NCBI RefSeq assembly: GCF_029193575.1
Contig: NZ_JARGCS010000015.1
Coordinates: 1 to 64,000 of the forward strand
Source: Pseudomonas entomophila
GTDB lineage: Bacteria; Pseudomonadota; Gammaproteobacteria; Pseudomonadales; Pseudomonadaceae
Direction: 5' to 3'
DNA: 64,000 bases
The notes under the pieces are model-generated. The model was not told the origin of the DNA. It saw only the letters and a program-made list of their open reading frames with translations, and searched no databases. Shown piece by piece: positions 1 through 7,736 of the stretch. A program made the position numbers and the translations under genes. The stretch's first letter is position 1, and every line of letters starts with the position of its first letter.

Positions 1-89
1 GGATTCTCCGATCAAGTCAGCGCAGATCGTCTGACCTGTGCTGAAATAGCCCTCCGCCCAACTCTCACGCCCGAGCAAGCCTCCACCCC

Positions 90-1073
90 ATGAGTCAGAT
101 GAGCTTTTCCGATTTCGAATACGCCGGTAAGCGCAAGCAAACCCGTCGTGAGCGTTTCCTGGCCGAGATGGAACAGGTCGTGCCGTGGAGCGGACTGGTC
201 GCGTTGATCGAACCGCATTACCCAAAGGCAGGTGGCGGTCGCAAACCCTATCCATTGGAAACCATGCTGCGCATTCATCTACTGCAAAACTGGTTTTCAC
301 TGAGTGACCCGGCTATGGAAGAAGCGCTGTACGAGATCACTTCGATGCGCCAGTTTGCTCGACTGACGCTCAGCGCTCCAATCCCCGAAGACACGACGAT
401 CATGAATTTCCGGCACCTGCTGGAGAAGCACCAGTTGGCGGCAGGCATCCTGGAAACCATCAACGCCTACCTGCGAGACAAAGGCTTGTCGCTGCGCCAG
501 GGCACAATCGTCGATGCCACGATCATCCACGCGCCCAGTTCGACCAAGAACAAGGAGGGCAAACGCGATCCGGAAATGCACCAGACGAAGAAGGGAAACC
601 AGTACTTCTTCGGCATGAAAGCGCATATCGGAGCCGATGCTGAATCGGGTCTGGTACATCATGTCCATGGCACCGCCGCCAACGTGGCTGACGTGACGGA
701 AGTTGCCCATCTGCTGCATGGTGACGAGAATGTTGTCTGTGCTGATGCGGGTTACACCGGCGTAGAGAAGCGGCCTGAACATGACGGTCGGCAGGTGATC
801 TGGCAGATCGCAGCACGCCGCAGTACTTACAAGAAATTGAGTAAGCGCAGCGCCCTGTACAAGGCCAGGCGCAGGATTGAAAAGGTCAAAGCCCAGGCAA
901 GGGCCAAGGTCGAACACCCATTTCGCGTCATCAAGCGGCAGTTCGGTTACGTGAAAACTCGTTTCCGCGGGTTGGCCAAGAACACGGCGCAACTGACCAC
1001 GCTCTTTGCGTTGTCGAATCTGTGGATGGCCCGGCGGCAACTATTGAGCGTGACGGGAGAGGTGCGTCTGTGA
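90..1073 (+). CDS. IS5-family transposase
   Basis: This 327-residue DDE transposase should cut and join the ends of its own element. The three acidic residues are visible in their usual settings: the Asp of IVDATIIHAP (about residue 141), the Asp of ADAGYTG (about 217) and the Glu of VEHPFRVIKRQFGY (about 274), the last being the classic IS5 C-terminal signature. The N-terminus carries the usual IS5 helical region with YPLETMLRIHLLQNW. The frame is open over the full family length, so the enzyme may be functional. A short hairpin terminator follows the stop codon. Confidence 0.93.
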   Translation: MSQMSFSDFEYAGKRKQTRRERFLAEMEQVVPWSGLVALIEPHYPKAGGGRKPYPLETMLRIHLLQNWFSLSDPAMEEALYEITSMRQFARLTLSAPIPEDTTIMNFRHLLEKHQLAAGILETINAYLRDKGLSLRQGTIVDATIIHAPSSTKNKEGKRDPEMHQTKKGNQYFFGMKAHIGADAESGLVHHVHGTAANVADVTEVAHLLHGDENVVCADAGYTGVEKRPEHDGRQVIWQIAARRSTYKKLSKRSALYKARRRIEKVKAQARAKVEHPFRVIKRQFGYVKTRFRGLAKNTAQLTTLFALSNLWMARRQLLSVTGEVRL

Positions 1074-1078
1074 TGCAG

Positions 1079-1106
1079 AAAAACCAGAGGCGTCTCTGGT
1101 TTTTTG
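1079..1106 (+). terminator. Terminator of the IS5 transposase
   Basis: AAAACCAGAG, a short loop and CTCTGGTTTTTT form a hairpin with a T-run six bases after the transposase stop, a good intrinsic terminator on the plus strand. Confidence 0.7.
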
Positions 1107-1189
1107 TGTAATGCGCGGCTGAAAAACCGGCTGAACCGACGCTGTCTGCGATCAGGGAGCGGATATCTGGTGACTTGTTCGGAGCATCC

Positions 1190-1421
1190 TTAGCGACACG
1201 CCCAAGGGCGCGACGCCCAGTGCGCAACTCTACAGCCTGGTCGAAACAGCCAAAGCCAACGGCAAGGAGCCTTATGCGTGGCTACGCGACGCACTGGAAC
1301 GCCTGCCGCAGGCGTCCTCAGTGGAAGATTACGAAGCCCTGCGGCCTTGGAATGGCACGCCTTATCTGCATAGCGAAGCGCTCGCCCATCTTTGGATAGG
1401 TGGGGTTCATGGAGCGCTTAC
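1190..1421 (+). pseudogene. IS66-family right-end remnant (transposase C-terminus plus terminal repeat)
   Basis: Read from 1192, the frame gives SDTPKGATPSAQLYSLVETA and then AKANGKEPYAWLRDALERLP and a PWN motif, which is the C-terminal segment of IS66 transposases. The remnant ends with GCGCTTAC at 1414-1421; its complement GTAAGCGC is the typical IS66 terminal sequence. Everything upstream of SDTP is displaced by the IS5 element. The bases 1422-1429 (cctttttc) would be the 8-bp target duplication, but no partner copy is visible. The element end lies only 12 bases beyond the stop codon of the minus-strand aldehyde dehydrogenase gene. Confidence 0.8.
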
Positions 1422-1433
1422 CCTTTTTCGTGA

Positions 1434-2867
1434 TCAGGCCTGCAAATAAACAACATGTGTGTGGGTGTATTCGTACAAGCCGTGCTTGCCGTCGGCGCCG
1501 CCAATCCCTGATTTACGAACGCCTGCGTGAAAACCTTGCATGGCCTCGAAGTTCTCCCGGTTGACGTAAGTCTCGCCGAAATCGATCTCGCGAATCGCGT
1601 GCATGGCTTTGCTCAGGTCGCGTGTGTACAAGGATGACGTCAACCCGTATTCACAGTCGTTGGCCAACGCAATGGCTTCATCGAGGTCATCAACGATCTG
1701 GATGGGTAACACTGGCCCGAAGACTTCCTTGCGCATGATTTCCATGTCCGCACGGCAGCCTGCAAGTACGGTAGGTTGATAGTGAAAGCCCTGGCCAAGG
1801 TCTGCGAGGTTCCCGCCGGTAATGAGGGATGCGCCTTGTTCCCTGGCTTTCTTGACCTTGGCCGCGACGCTTTCCAGGCCCTGGCGATTGATCAACGGCC
1901 CCATCTCAACGGAGGCGTCTGCAAGTGGATCACCATAACGCGTCGCCGCCATCGCAGCGCTGATCTTCTCTATGAACTGATCGGCTACCTGACGCTCCAC
2001 GTAGACGCGTTCCGCACAGTTGCAGACTTGGCCGGTGTTGATGATCCGCGAACCTCTGATCGCCTTGACGGCCAAATCCAGATCAGCATCAGCCAACACA
2101 ATGGCAGGTGCTTTGCCCCCTAACTCAAGGTTGAGTTTGGTGATATTCGGCGCCGCTGCGCTCATGATCCGCGCGCCGGTTTCAACGCTGCCGGTGAAAC
2201 TGATCAGGTTTACCTGCTCGTGCGCCGAGAGTGCTGCACCCACTTGACCGTCGCCGCTGACCACATTGAACACACCGGGAGGAAGGTCGACTTCAGCAAC
2301 CAGCCGAGCGAACTCAAAGCAGTTGTTGGGCGTTTCTTCACTGGGTTTGATGACGATGGTATTGCCTGTGACCAAGGCTGGCGCCATCTTGCGAGCGATC
2401 AGAAAAAACGGGAAGTTCCACGGCAAGATACCGGCGACCACGCCCAGCGGCTTACGGAACATGAAGATATTTTCCCCAGGTCGGTCACTCGTGATGATCT
2501 CGCCCTCTATCCGTCTTGCCCACTCAGCCATGTAGTCGAGATAGTCGGCGGTGAAATTGACTTCAACCTCAGCAAGGCTCAAGGTCTTGCCTTGCTCCAG
2601 GGTGATGGTGCGGGCCAGGTGTGGAACGTTTTCTCGCAGTTTGTTGGCGATCTTGCGCAGGTAGCTTGCCCGCTCATTCGCGGGGCGGCGGGCCCAACCT
2701 GATTGCGCGGTCCGGGCTGCGGCCAGGGCGCGCTCAACCTGATCTGCATCTGAGGCAGGTACCTTGGCCAAAAGGGCACCGGTCGCCGGGTTCACCACCT
2801 CAAAATGTTCTGAGGACGACAAGAACTGGCCGTTGATGTAGTTCTGATAGACGGGTACTGAGGTCAT
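1434..2867 (-). CDS. aldA: Lactaldehyde dehydrogenase (AldA-type)
   Basis: This is a 477-residue NAD-dependent aldehyde dehydrogenase that by context oxidises L-lactaldehyde to L-lactate. It resembles E. coli AldA along its whole length (479 residues), including FTADYLDYMAEWARR, the ILPWNFPFF substrate channel motif and the GADGKHGLYEY end. The general base is the Glu of NLELGGK (about 248) and the nucleophile the Cys of GQVC (about 282). It is the last gene of the rhm operon, 18 bases after rhmA. The IS66 end begins 12 bases past its stop, so its native terminator has probably been lost. Its product step consumes the lactaldehyde released by RhmA. Confidence 0.88.
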   Translation of the reverse strand: MTSVPVYQNYINGQFLSSSEHFEVVNPATGALLAKVPASDADQVERALAAARTAQSGWARRPANERASYLRKIANKLRENVPHLARTITLEQGKTLSLAEVEVNFTADYLDYMAEWARRIEGEIITSDRPGENIFMFRKPLGVVAGILPWNFPFFLIARKMAPALVTGNTIVIKPSEETPNNCFEFARLVAEVDLPPGVFNVVSGDGQVGAALSAHEQVNLISFTGSVETGARIMSAAAPNITKLNLELGGKAPAIVLADADLDLAVKAIRGSRIINTGQVCNCAERVYVERQVADQFIEKISAAMAATRYGDPLADASVEMGPLINRQGLESVAAKVKKAREQGASLITGGNLADLGQGFHYQPTVLAGCRADMEIMRKEVFGPVLPIQIVDDLDEAIALANDCEYGLTSSLYTRDLSKAMHAIREIDFGETYVNRENFEAMQGFHAGVRKSGIGGADGKHGLYEYTHTHVVYLQA

Positions 2868-2885
2868 GGTCTGTCTCCATCCTGA

Positions 2886-3683
2886 TCAATAGGTTCTGGA
2901 TTCGCTGCGCTGCTCGGTCTCACGGTACCGGGCAAGGTTGGTGAGGGCTGCTTGGCGCATCAGGCTGATGTCGATTGCGACAGCGATGAACTGGCAACCC
3001 CAACTTTGATATCGACGAGCGTCTTCTTCAGCCGGGGCCAGGATTCCGCTCACCTTGCCAGCGGCAAGGGTGGCGTCGATGGCATGCCTGATTTTTCCCT
3101 GCACCTCGGGATGGGAGGGATTACCAACGTGGCCCATACTGGTGGACAGGTCGGCCGGGCCGATGAAGATGGCATCGACACCGTCAACCGCTGCAATTTG
3201 CGCAACGTTATCGACTCCGGTGCGGGACTCTACCTGCACAATCAGGCAGAGCTCTTCATGGGCTGTGTTGATGTAGTCGGGTATGCCATCCCAGCGAGTC
3301 GCGCGGGTAAGTCCACCGCCTACGCCACGAATGCCATGTGGCGGATAACGGGTCGCCTTGACCAGCGCTTGCGCCTGCTCGGCAGTCTCGACCATCGGTA
3401 TCATCAAGTTTTGTGTGCCGATATCCAGTAGTTGCTTGATCAACACGGGGTCGTGTCCAACTGCGCGCACGATGGGCGCGGTGGCGTAGGCGGCCACAGA
3501 CTGCAACTGGGCCATGATCGATGGCACGCTATTTGGGGCGTGCTCACCGTCAATCAGCATCCAGTCATAACCGAAGCTTGCGGTGATTTCCGCAGCGTAG
3601 CCTGTGGCGAATCCCGCCCAGATGCCGTAGAGCGGTTCTTTTTTGGCTAGCGCAGCCTTGAAACTATTGCGGGGCAGTTTCAT
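2886..3683 (-). CDS. rhmA: 2-keto-3-deoxy-L-rhamnonate aldolase
   Basis: This 265-residue class II HpcH/HpaI-family aldolase is predicted to split 2-keto-3-deoxy-L-rhamnonate into pyruvate and L-lactaldehyde. The active-site residues are all there: the His of DGEHAPN (about 48), Arg73, and the metal ligands Glu152 in VQVESRTG and Asp178 in FIGPADLS. It matches E. coli RhmA (YfaU) more closely than HpaI because of its neighbours and the ATRYPPHGIRGVG region. I chose the ATG at 3683, which has AGGA nine bases upstream; an in-frame start at 3716 would add 11 residues unlike the family. It lies between rhmD and aldA. Confidence 0.85.
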   Translation of the reverse strand: MKLPRNSFKAALAKKEPLYGIWAGFATGYAAEITASFGYDWMLIDGEHAPNSVPSIMAQLQSVAAYATAPIVRAVGHDPVLIKQLLDIGTQNLMIPMVETAEQAQALVKATRYPPHGIRGVGGGLTRATRWDGIPDYINTAHEELCLIVQVESRTGVDNVAQIAAVDGVDAIFIGPADLSTSMGHVGNPSHPEVQGKIRHAIDATLAAGKVSGILAPAEEDARRYQSWGCQFIAVAIDISLMRQAALTNLARYRETEQRSESRTY

Positions 3684-3759
3684 AGCAAACAATCCTGTCG
3701 AATTAGTAAGTCGCAATGACGGCCCGCCGAGATCGTTGGATCGGCGAGCGTCGACCCGA

Positions 3760-4944
3760 TCAATGTTGATAAGGACGTTGCAGCTGGCATTCCGGATTCA
3801 AGGTCACGCCAAAGCCCGGCTGGTCGAGCCTCGAAAGACGCATACGGCCGTTCTCTGGCACTGGCTCACCCAGCAGTTGAGGATGGAACATGGGCACTAC
3901 CTGGTCAGCCTTCGGCGCCATCATCAGGAATTCGGCGAACGGGCTATTGGTGCGCGTGGCGACGAAATGGTAGCTGTACACCGATGAACCGTGAGGCACG
4001 ACCATTGCGCTGTGCGCGTCTGCCAGCGCCGAGATCTTGATCAGCTCGGTAATGCCTCCACACCAGCCGACATCGGGTTGGATAATGTCGCAGCAGCCCA
4101 TCTCAAGCAGCATTCGAAAGCCCCAGCGAGTGGCTTCATGTTCACCCGTGGTCACCAGCATGCCGGTGGGTACGGCCTTCTTCAGGGCGGCGTAACCCCA
4201 GTAGTCGTCGGGCGACAGCGCCTCTTCGATCCATTTGAGGCCGAACTCTTGAGCACCATGGGCCAGCCGCGTTGCGTAGTTCAGATCCAGGCTCATCCAG
4301 CAATCGAGCATCAGCCAGAAATCCTTGCCGACCCGCTCGCGCATCACGGCCAGCTCTTCAAGATTCTTGCGAAGGCCTTCTTCGCCCTCGGCAGGGCCGT
4401 GATGCAGCGGCAACTTCCCACCGATGAAGCCCATCTTCTGCGCCAGATCCGGACGTGCGCCGGTGGCATAAAACTGGAGTTCATCACGCACTGCCCCACC
4501 GAGCAGCTGGTGCACTGGCTCCTGACGCACTTTCCCGAGCAAATCCCACAGCGCCAGGTCGACGCCCGAAATGGTGTTGATGACCAGACCCTTGCGGCCG
4601 TAGTACTGGGAGGCGAAGTACATCTGATCCCAGATACGTTCGATATCTGTGACTTTGGCGCCCTCAACGAAACGGGCCAGATGTTTTTCAACGATGTAGG
4701 CCGCTGGTTCGCCGCCGGTGGTCACGGCAAAGCCGATATTGCCATCAGAATCCTCGACCTCGACGACCAGAGTGCCGAGGACGTTGATGCCGAAACTGCG
4801 ACGACTCTGGCGATACTCCGGGTACTTGCTCATTGGCGTGGCAATGTGATCGTCGATCCAGTGACCGTCGCCTTGATCGTGATAGTCAGCGCCACCCCCA
4901 CGAAGGACAAAGGCACGAACATGTTTGATGGTTGGTGTGGCCAT
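3760..4944 (-). CDS. rhmD: L-rhamnonate dehydratase
   Basis: This enolase-superfamily enzyme of 394 residues removes water from L-rhamnonate to give 2-keto-3-deoxy-L-rhamnonate. It matches E. coli RhmD closely: [20 protein letters not shown] at the N-terminus, [32 protein letters not shown], the metal-ligand stretch [35 protein letters not shown], and the catalytic PDVGWCGG and [12 protein letters not shown] motifs. The start at 4944 has AAGGAA seven bases upstream and begins [13 protein letters not shown] start at 5001 would add 19 residues that do not look like the family. A small hairpin (about 3725-3746) separates it from rhmA. Confidence 0.92.
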   Translation of the reverse strand: MATPTIKHVRAFVLRGGGADYHDQGDGHWIDDHIATPMSKYPEYRQSRRSFGINVLGTLVVEVEDSDGNIGFAVTTGGEPAAYIVEKHLARFVEGAKVTDIERIWDQMYFASQYYGRKGLVINTISGVDLALWDLLGKVRQEPVHQLLGGAVRDELQFYATGARPDLAQKMGFIGGKLPLHHGPAEGEEGLRKNLEELAVMRERVGKDFWLMLDCWMSLDLNYATRLAHGAQEFGLKWIEEALSPDDYWGYAALKKAVPTGMLVTTGEHEATRWGFRMLLEMGCCDIIQPDVGWCGGITELIKISALADAHSAMVVPHGSSVYSYHFVATRTNSPFAEFLMMAPKADQVVPMFHPQLLGEPVPENGRMRLSRLDQPGFGVTLNPECQLQRPYQH

Positions 4945-4960
4945 GGTTGATTCCTTTGGA

Positions 4961-6259
4961 TCAGATCTGGACGGAGGGTTGCTTGCGAGGCGTGGCGACA
5001 CGGGGAGGGCGAACGCCCATTACCAGCGCCGAAGAAACAAGGGTGGTGACGGCCAGCAAGTAGAGGCCCGCTGCGGGGGAGTGAAACGCGCCTTCAGCCC
5101 AGTTCTTGAGGATGGGGGCAATGAAACCGCCCAGCGCCCCAAATGAATTGATCAAGGCGATGGCTCCTGCAGCGGCAGATCCTGCGAGAAAACTGCCTGG
5201 AAACGTCCAGAAGACAGGCTGGACAGCAATGAAACCGGACGCGGCGAAGCACAGCGCCAGGATGCCAAGCAGGGGGCTTGCGAAGCTGACGGATGCTGCG
5301 ATGCCTAGCCCGGAAACCACCAGTGTCAGGGCTGCCACTGCGCGTCGTCGGCCGGTACGATCGGCGATGGTCGGAACCTTCCAGGCGGCCAGAAGGGCGC
5401 ATAGCCATGGCAGGGCGCTGACCAGGCCCACCATGAGCCCGACTTTAGTGCCCAGAAGGCTTGCCACCTGGCTTGGCAGGTAGAACACCACACCGTAGAC
5501 GCTTGCCTGTATCAGCAGATAAATCAGGCACAAATACAGTACCGCAGGCTGTAAAAGCACCTTGAGGAGGCTCCCGTGCGACTGTTTTTGGCTATCCTCG
5601 GCATCCAGGGCGGCCTGAAGCTGGCTGCGCTCCTGAACGGTCAACCACTTCGCATCGCTCGGCCGATTGTCCAGGTAGAAGTAGGCCCAGACGCCCACCG
5701 CAGTAGCCATCAAGCCTTCGACGGCGAACAGCCACTGCCAGCCGTGGGTACTCAGGAAGCCGTCCAGCTCAAGCAGCAAACCAGAGAGGGGGCTGCCGAA
5801 GATAAAGGCCAGCGGCGCGCCGAAGTAGAAGAAACCCATGGCCTTGCCCCTGGCAGCGCTGGGGAACCAATAGGTCAGGTAAAGGATAACGCCTGGAAAG
5901 AAGCCGGCCTCCGCGACCCCCAGTAGAAAACGCAGTACGTAGAAACTGGTTTCGGTATATGCGAACACCATGGCCGCCGATATCAGGCCCCATGTCACCA
6001 TGATCCGACACATCCACAACCGGGCACCGATCCTGTGCATGATCAGGTTGCTGGGGACTTCGAGTAATGCATATCCGGCAAAAAAGACGCCCGCGCCGAA
6101 GGCGAACGCAGCGTCGCCAATCCCGGTGTCGGCCTGGAACGCTTGCTTGGCAAAGCCCACGTTGGCCCTGTCCAAGAACGCCATGATGTACATCAGCAAG
6201 AGGAACGGCAGCAGCCGCCATGAAACCTTGGCCAGCAAGGACGGTGGGAGGGAGTTCAC
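4961..6259 (-). CDS. rhmT: L-rhamnonate transporter, MFS anion:cation symporter family
   Basis: This inner-membrane protein of 432 residues with about twelve hydrophobic segments belongs to the anion:cation symporter branch of the major facilitator superfamily. The motif [17 protein letters not shown] in helix 1 and [20 protein letters not shown] in helices 4-5 are typical of that branch, which includes E. coli RhmT and many sugar-acid permeases. It is the first gene of the rhm operon, 16 bases before rhmD, so import of L-rhamnonate is the likely role. The start codon is GTG at 6259, preceded at seven bases by AGAGGA. Confidence 0.82.
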   Translation of the reverse strand: MNSLPPSLLAKVSWRLLPFLLLMYIMAFLDRANVGFAKQAFQADTGIGDAAFAFGAGVFFAGYALLEVPSNLIMHRIGARLWMCRIMVTWGLISAAMVFAYTETSFYVLRFLLGVAEAGFFPGVILYLTYWFPSAARGKAMGFFYFGAPLAFIFGSPLSGLLLELDGFLSTHGWQWLFAVEGLMATAVGVWAYFYLDNRPSDAKWLTVQERSQLQAALDAEDSQKQSHGSLLKVLLQPAVLYLCLIYLLIQASVYGVVFYLPSQVASLLGTKVGLMVGLVSALPWLCALLAAWKVPTIADRTGRRRAVAALTLVVSGLGIAASVSFASPLLGILALCFAASGFIAVQPVFWTFPGSFLAGSAAAGAIALINSFGALGGFIAPILKNWAEGAFHSPAAGLYLLAVTTLVSSALVMGVRPPRVATPRKQPSVQI

Positions 6260-6496
6260 GTCAGTTTCCTCTTATTGGAATTATTGGGTTGACTATGTAA
6301 GTGCGATTCGGATGGGAAGGCCCGAACCTCAACAAGAATCAAACCGGGAAACGGCTGGCGAAGGGGCGCCCGGCTGCGTAGATCGGCGAGCGAGCAGAAG
6401 GGGCATGACGTCCACCTCGAGGGGTGTGAATTCTTGTTGCATCGACTGTACTGCGCGTCAGTGATGCGTGACTAATCGAATTAAGCTTATAGTTGA

Positions 6497-6508
6497 TACC
6501 TTAAGGTA
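6497..6508. promoter_or_regulatory. Perfect palindrome upstream of the LysR gene
   Basis: TACCTTAAGGTA is a perfect 12-bp palindrome ending 18 bases before the LysR start codon and within the 267-bp divergent region shared with rhmT. Its place suits an autoregulatory operator, but no binding evidence exists and it lacks the common T-N11-A form. Confidence 0.35.
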
Positions 6509-6526
6509 ATCGATAGGAGTGGAGGT

Positions 6527-7531
6527 ATGAGCGTCGAGCGATCGCCTCAGCAGCTGTTCAGCCGGTTGCGTTACAAGCATCTGCAGATGCTGGTCGTGCT
6601 TGGCTCGAGCCTGAACCTGCACCGGGCCTCACTGAGCATGAATATGTCTCAGCCTGCGGCGACACGTATGCTGCAGGAAATCGAGGGCATGTTTGATTGC
6701 GAGCTCTTCGAGCGACTGCCTCGGGGTATGCGGCCTACAGCGCTGGGTCGCGAACTTCTGCGCTTTGCGGAGGCGGCTCTCAGTGGTCTGGATCGGGCCG
6801 CCGCGGATTTGGCTGCGCGCAAGCTAGGCGGATACGGCTACCTGTCGATCGGTACGATCATGGGGGCCGCTCCGGATCTTGTGATGAATGCGGTGGCTGA
6901 AATCAAGGGACTTCACCCTCAGCTGCGCATTCGCATCATGGGTGACACGAGCGATCAAGTGGTGCAATTGCTGGAGCAAGGGCGTGTGGATATCGCAGTC
7001 ACGCGGCGAAGTCCGAGCAATGATCGAGAGCACTACGTGTTCGAGCCCTTGGGCAACGAACGACTGATTGCCGTGGTTCACAACGGCCATCCTTTAGCCA
7101 AACGTCGCAAATTACAGTGGAAGGAGTTGGTGACGGATTGGCCGTGGATCCTTCAACCCGAAACCAGCCCTGCACGGATCGCAATCGAGCAGGCATTGCA
7201 GCGACTTGAATTGCCAATGCCAGCCGACATCATCGAGTGCAGTTCGGTTTATTCAATGCAGCAATTGGTACAACTCACGGACGCGCTGATGGTGCTCTCG
7301 GAGTCTGTAATGCGTGATTATCTGAAGATGGGACTGGTGAAGGCGCTGCCCGTCACGCTGGATGCACAGATGGCACCTTTCGGGTTGTTGCGTCGCAAGG
7401 ATGAGCCGGTCAGTCGCGAGTTACAGCACTTCATCGAGCTGCTGAGAAAGCGTGCCGCCGATCCTCGGGCAGTTGAAAAGCTGGTTGGACAAGACGCACG
7501 CCCAAGTCACTCCGCAACGCGTGCTGGGTAA
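6527..7531 (+). CDS. LysR-family regulator of the rhm operon, 3' end rewritten by an IS66 remnant
   Basis: This 334-residue regulator has an N-terminal winged helix-turn-helix (about 17-76: [34 protein letters not shown]) and a LysR substrate-binding domain of the GbpR type. It is divergent from rhmT, so it probably senses rhamnonate or its keto-acid and controls the operon; the E. coli rhm locus instead uses an IclR-type regulator. The ATG has AGGAGTGGAGG just upstream. The last 20 or so codons, from about 7470, read out of frame through DNA that in another frame encodes IS66 transposase, so the natural C-terminus seems lost. The core domains are intact, so it may still work. Confidence 0.82.
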   Translation: MSVERSPQQLFSRLRYKHLQMLVVLGSSLNLHRASLSMNMSQPAATRMLQEIEGMFDCELFERLPRGMRPTALGRELLRFAEAALSGLDRAAADLAARKLGGYGYLSIGTIMGAAPDLVMNAVAEIKGLHPQLRIRIMGDTSDQVVQLLEQGRVDIAVTRRSPSNDREHYVFEPLGNERLIAVVHNGHPLAKRRKLQWKELVTDWPWILQPETSPARIAIEQALQRLELPMPADIIECSSVYSMQQLVQLTDALMVLSESVMRDYLKMGLVKALPVTLDAQMAPFGLLRRKDEPVSRELQHFIELLRKRAADPRAVEKLVGQDARPSHSATRAG

Positions 7532-7679
7532 GGCCGTGCATTACCTGGCGAGTCACTGGAGCCGCTTGGAACGGTATGTCGAGGCCGGTCATTTGCCGGT
7601 GGGGTTCATGGATCGGATGCAGGGCATCCATGGCCGGGAGCCTCAGGAAAACTGCTTGCGGATCTTTAGGCGCAAGTGA
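7466..7679 (+). pseudogene. IS66-family transposase internal fragment
   Basis: In a frame different from the overlapping LysR gene the DNA reads [35 protein letters not shown] and YVEAGHLP, which is the segment just before the conserved NNxxENxIRPF block of IS66 transposases. Further on, after about 45 unrelated bases, [10 protein letters not shown] resembles that block, but this last match is weak and overlaps a hairpin. No element end is visible. The fragment is of the same IS66 subgroup as the remnant at 1190-1421, in the same orientation, and the two do not overlap in the part of the protein they cover. Confidence 0.65.
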
Positions 7680-7721
7680 GACTGCGCCTAAAGCCCCGCT
7701 CCTGGAAGGCAGCGGGGCTTT
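7665..7721. terminator. Paired hairpins between the LysR/IS66 region and algA
   Basis: Two stem-loops lie back to back. TTTAGGCGCA (7665-7674) pairs with TGCGCCTAAA (7683-7692), and AAAGCCCCGCT (7690-7700) pairs with AGCGGGGCTTT (7711-7721). The second sits 16 bases beyond the algA stop and is flanked by short A/T runs on both sides, so it likely ends the alginate operon and can also stop transcription coming from the left. Confidence 0.65.
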
Positions 7722-7736
7722 TCCACAGCCGTTTTC

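Larger units (their letters stand above)
1..1189 (+). mobile_element. IS5-family insertion sequence
   Basis: The element is bounded by imperfect inverted repeats. The first 19 bases (GGATTCTCCGATCAAGTCA) match the reverse complement of 1171-1189 at 17 of 19 positions. It carries one transposase gene. The right end is followed by ttag, which fits the YTAR-type target duplication often made by IS5 relatives; the left copy would lie before the window, so this cannot be confirmed. Because the window begins exactly at the left repeat, a few outer bases may be missing. The element has landed inside an IS66-family element whose right end continues at 1190. Confidence 0.85.

Noticed and set aside
1175..1399. 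Short plus-strand frame beginning inside the IS5 right repeat
   Set aside because: It is a different frame from the real IS66 remnant, which is read from 1192.
1190..7680. An intact composite transposon
   Set aside because: The right-hand IS66 copy has no terminal repeat and both copies are fragments, so the unit cannot be shown to move as a whole.
7650..7680. [10 protein letters not shown] as secure IS66 sequence
   Set aside because: The match is short, follows about 45 unrelated bases and overlaps a perfect hairpin, so it is kept only as a tentative edge of the remnant.
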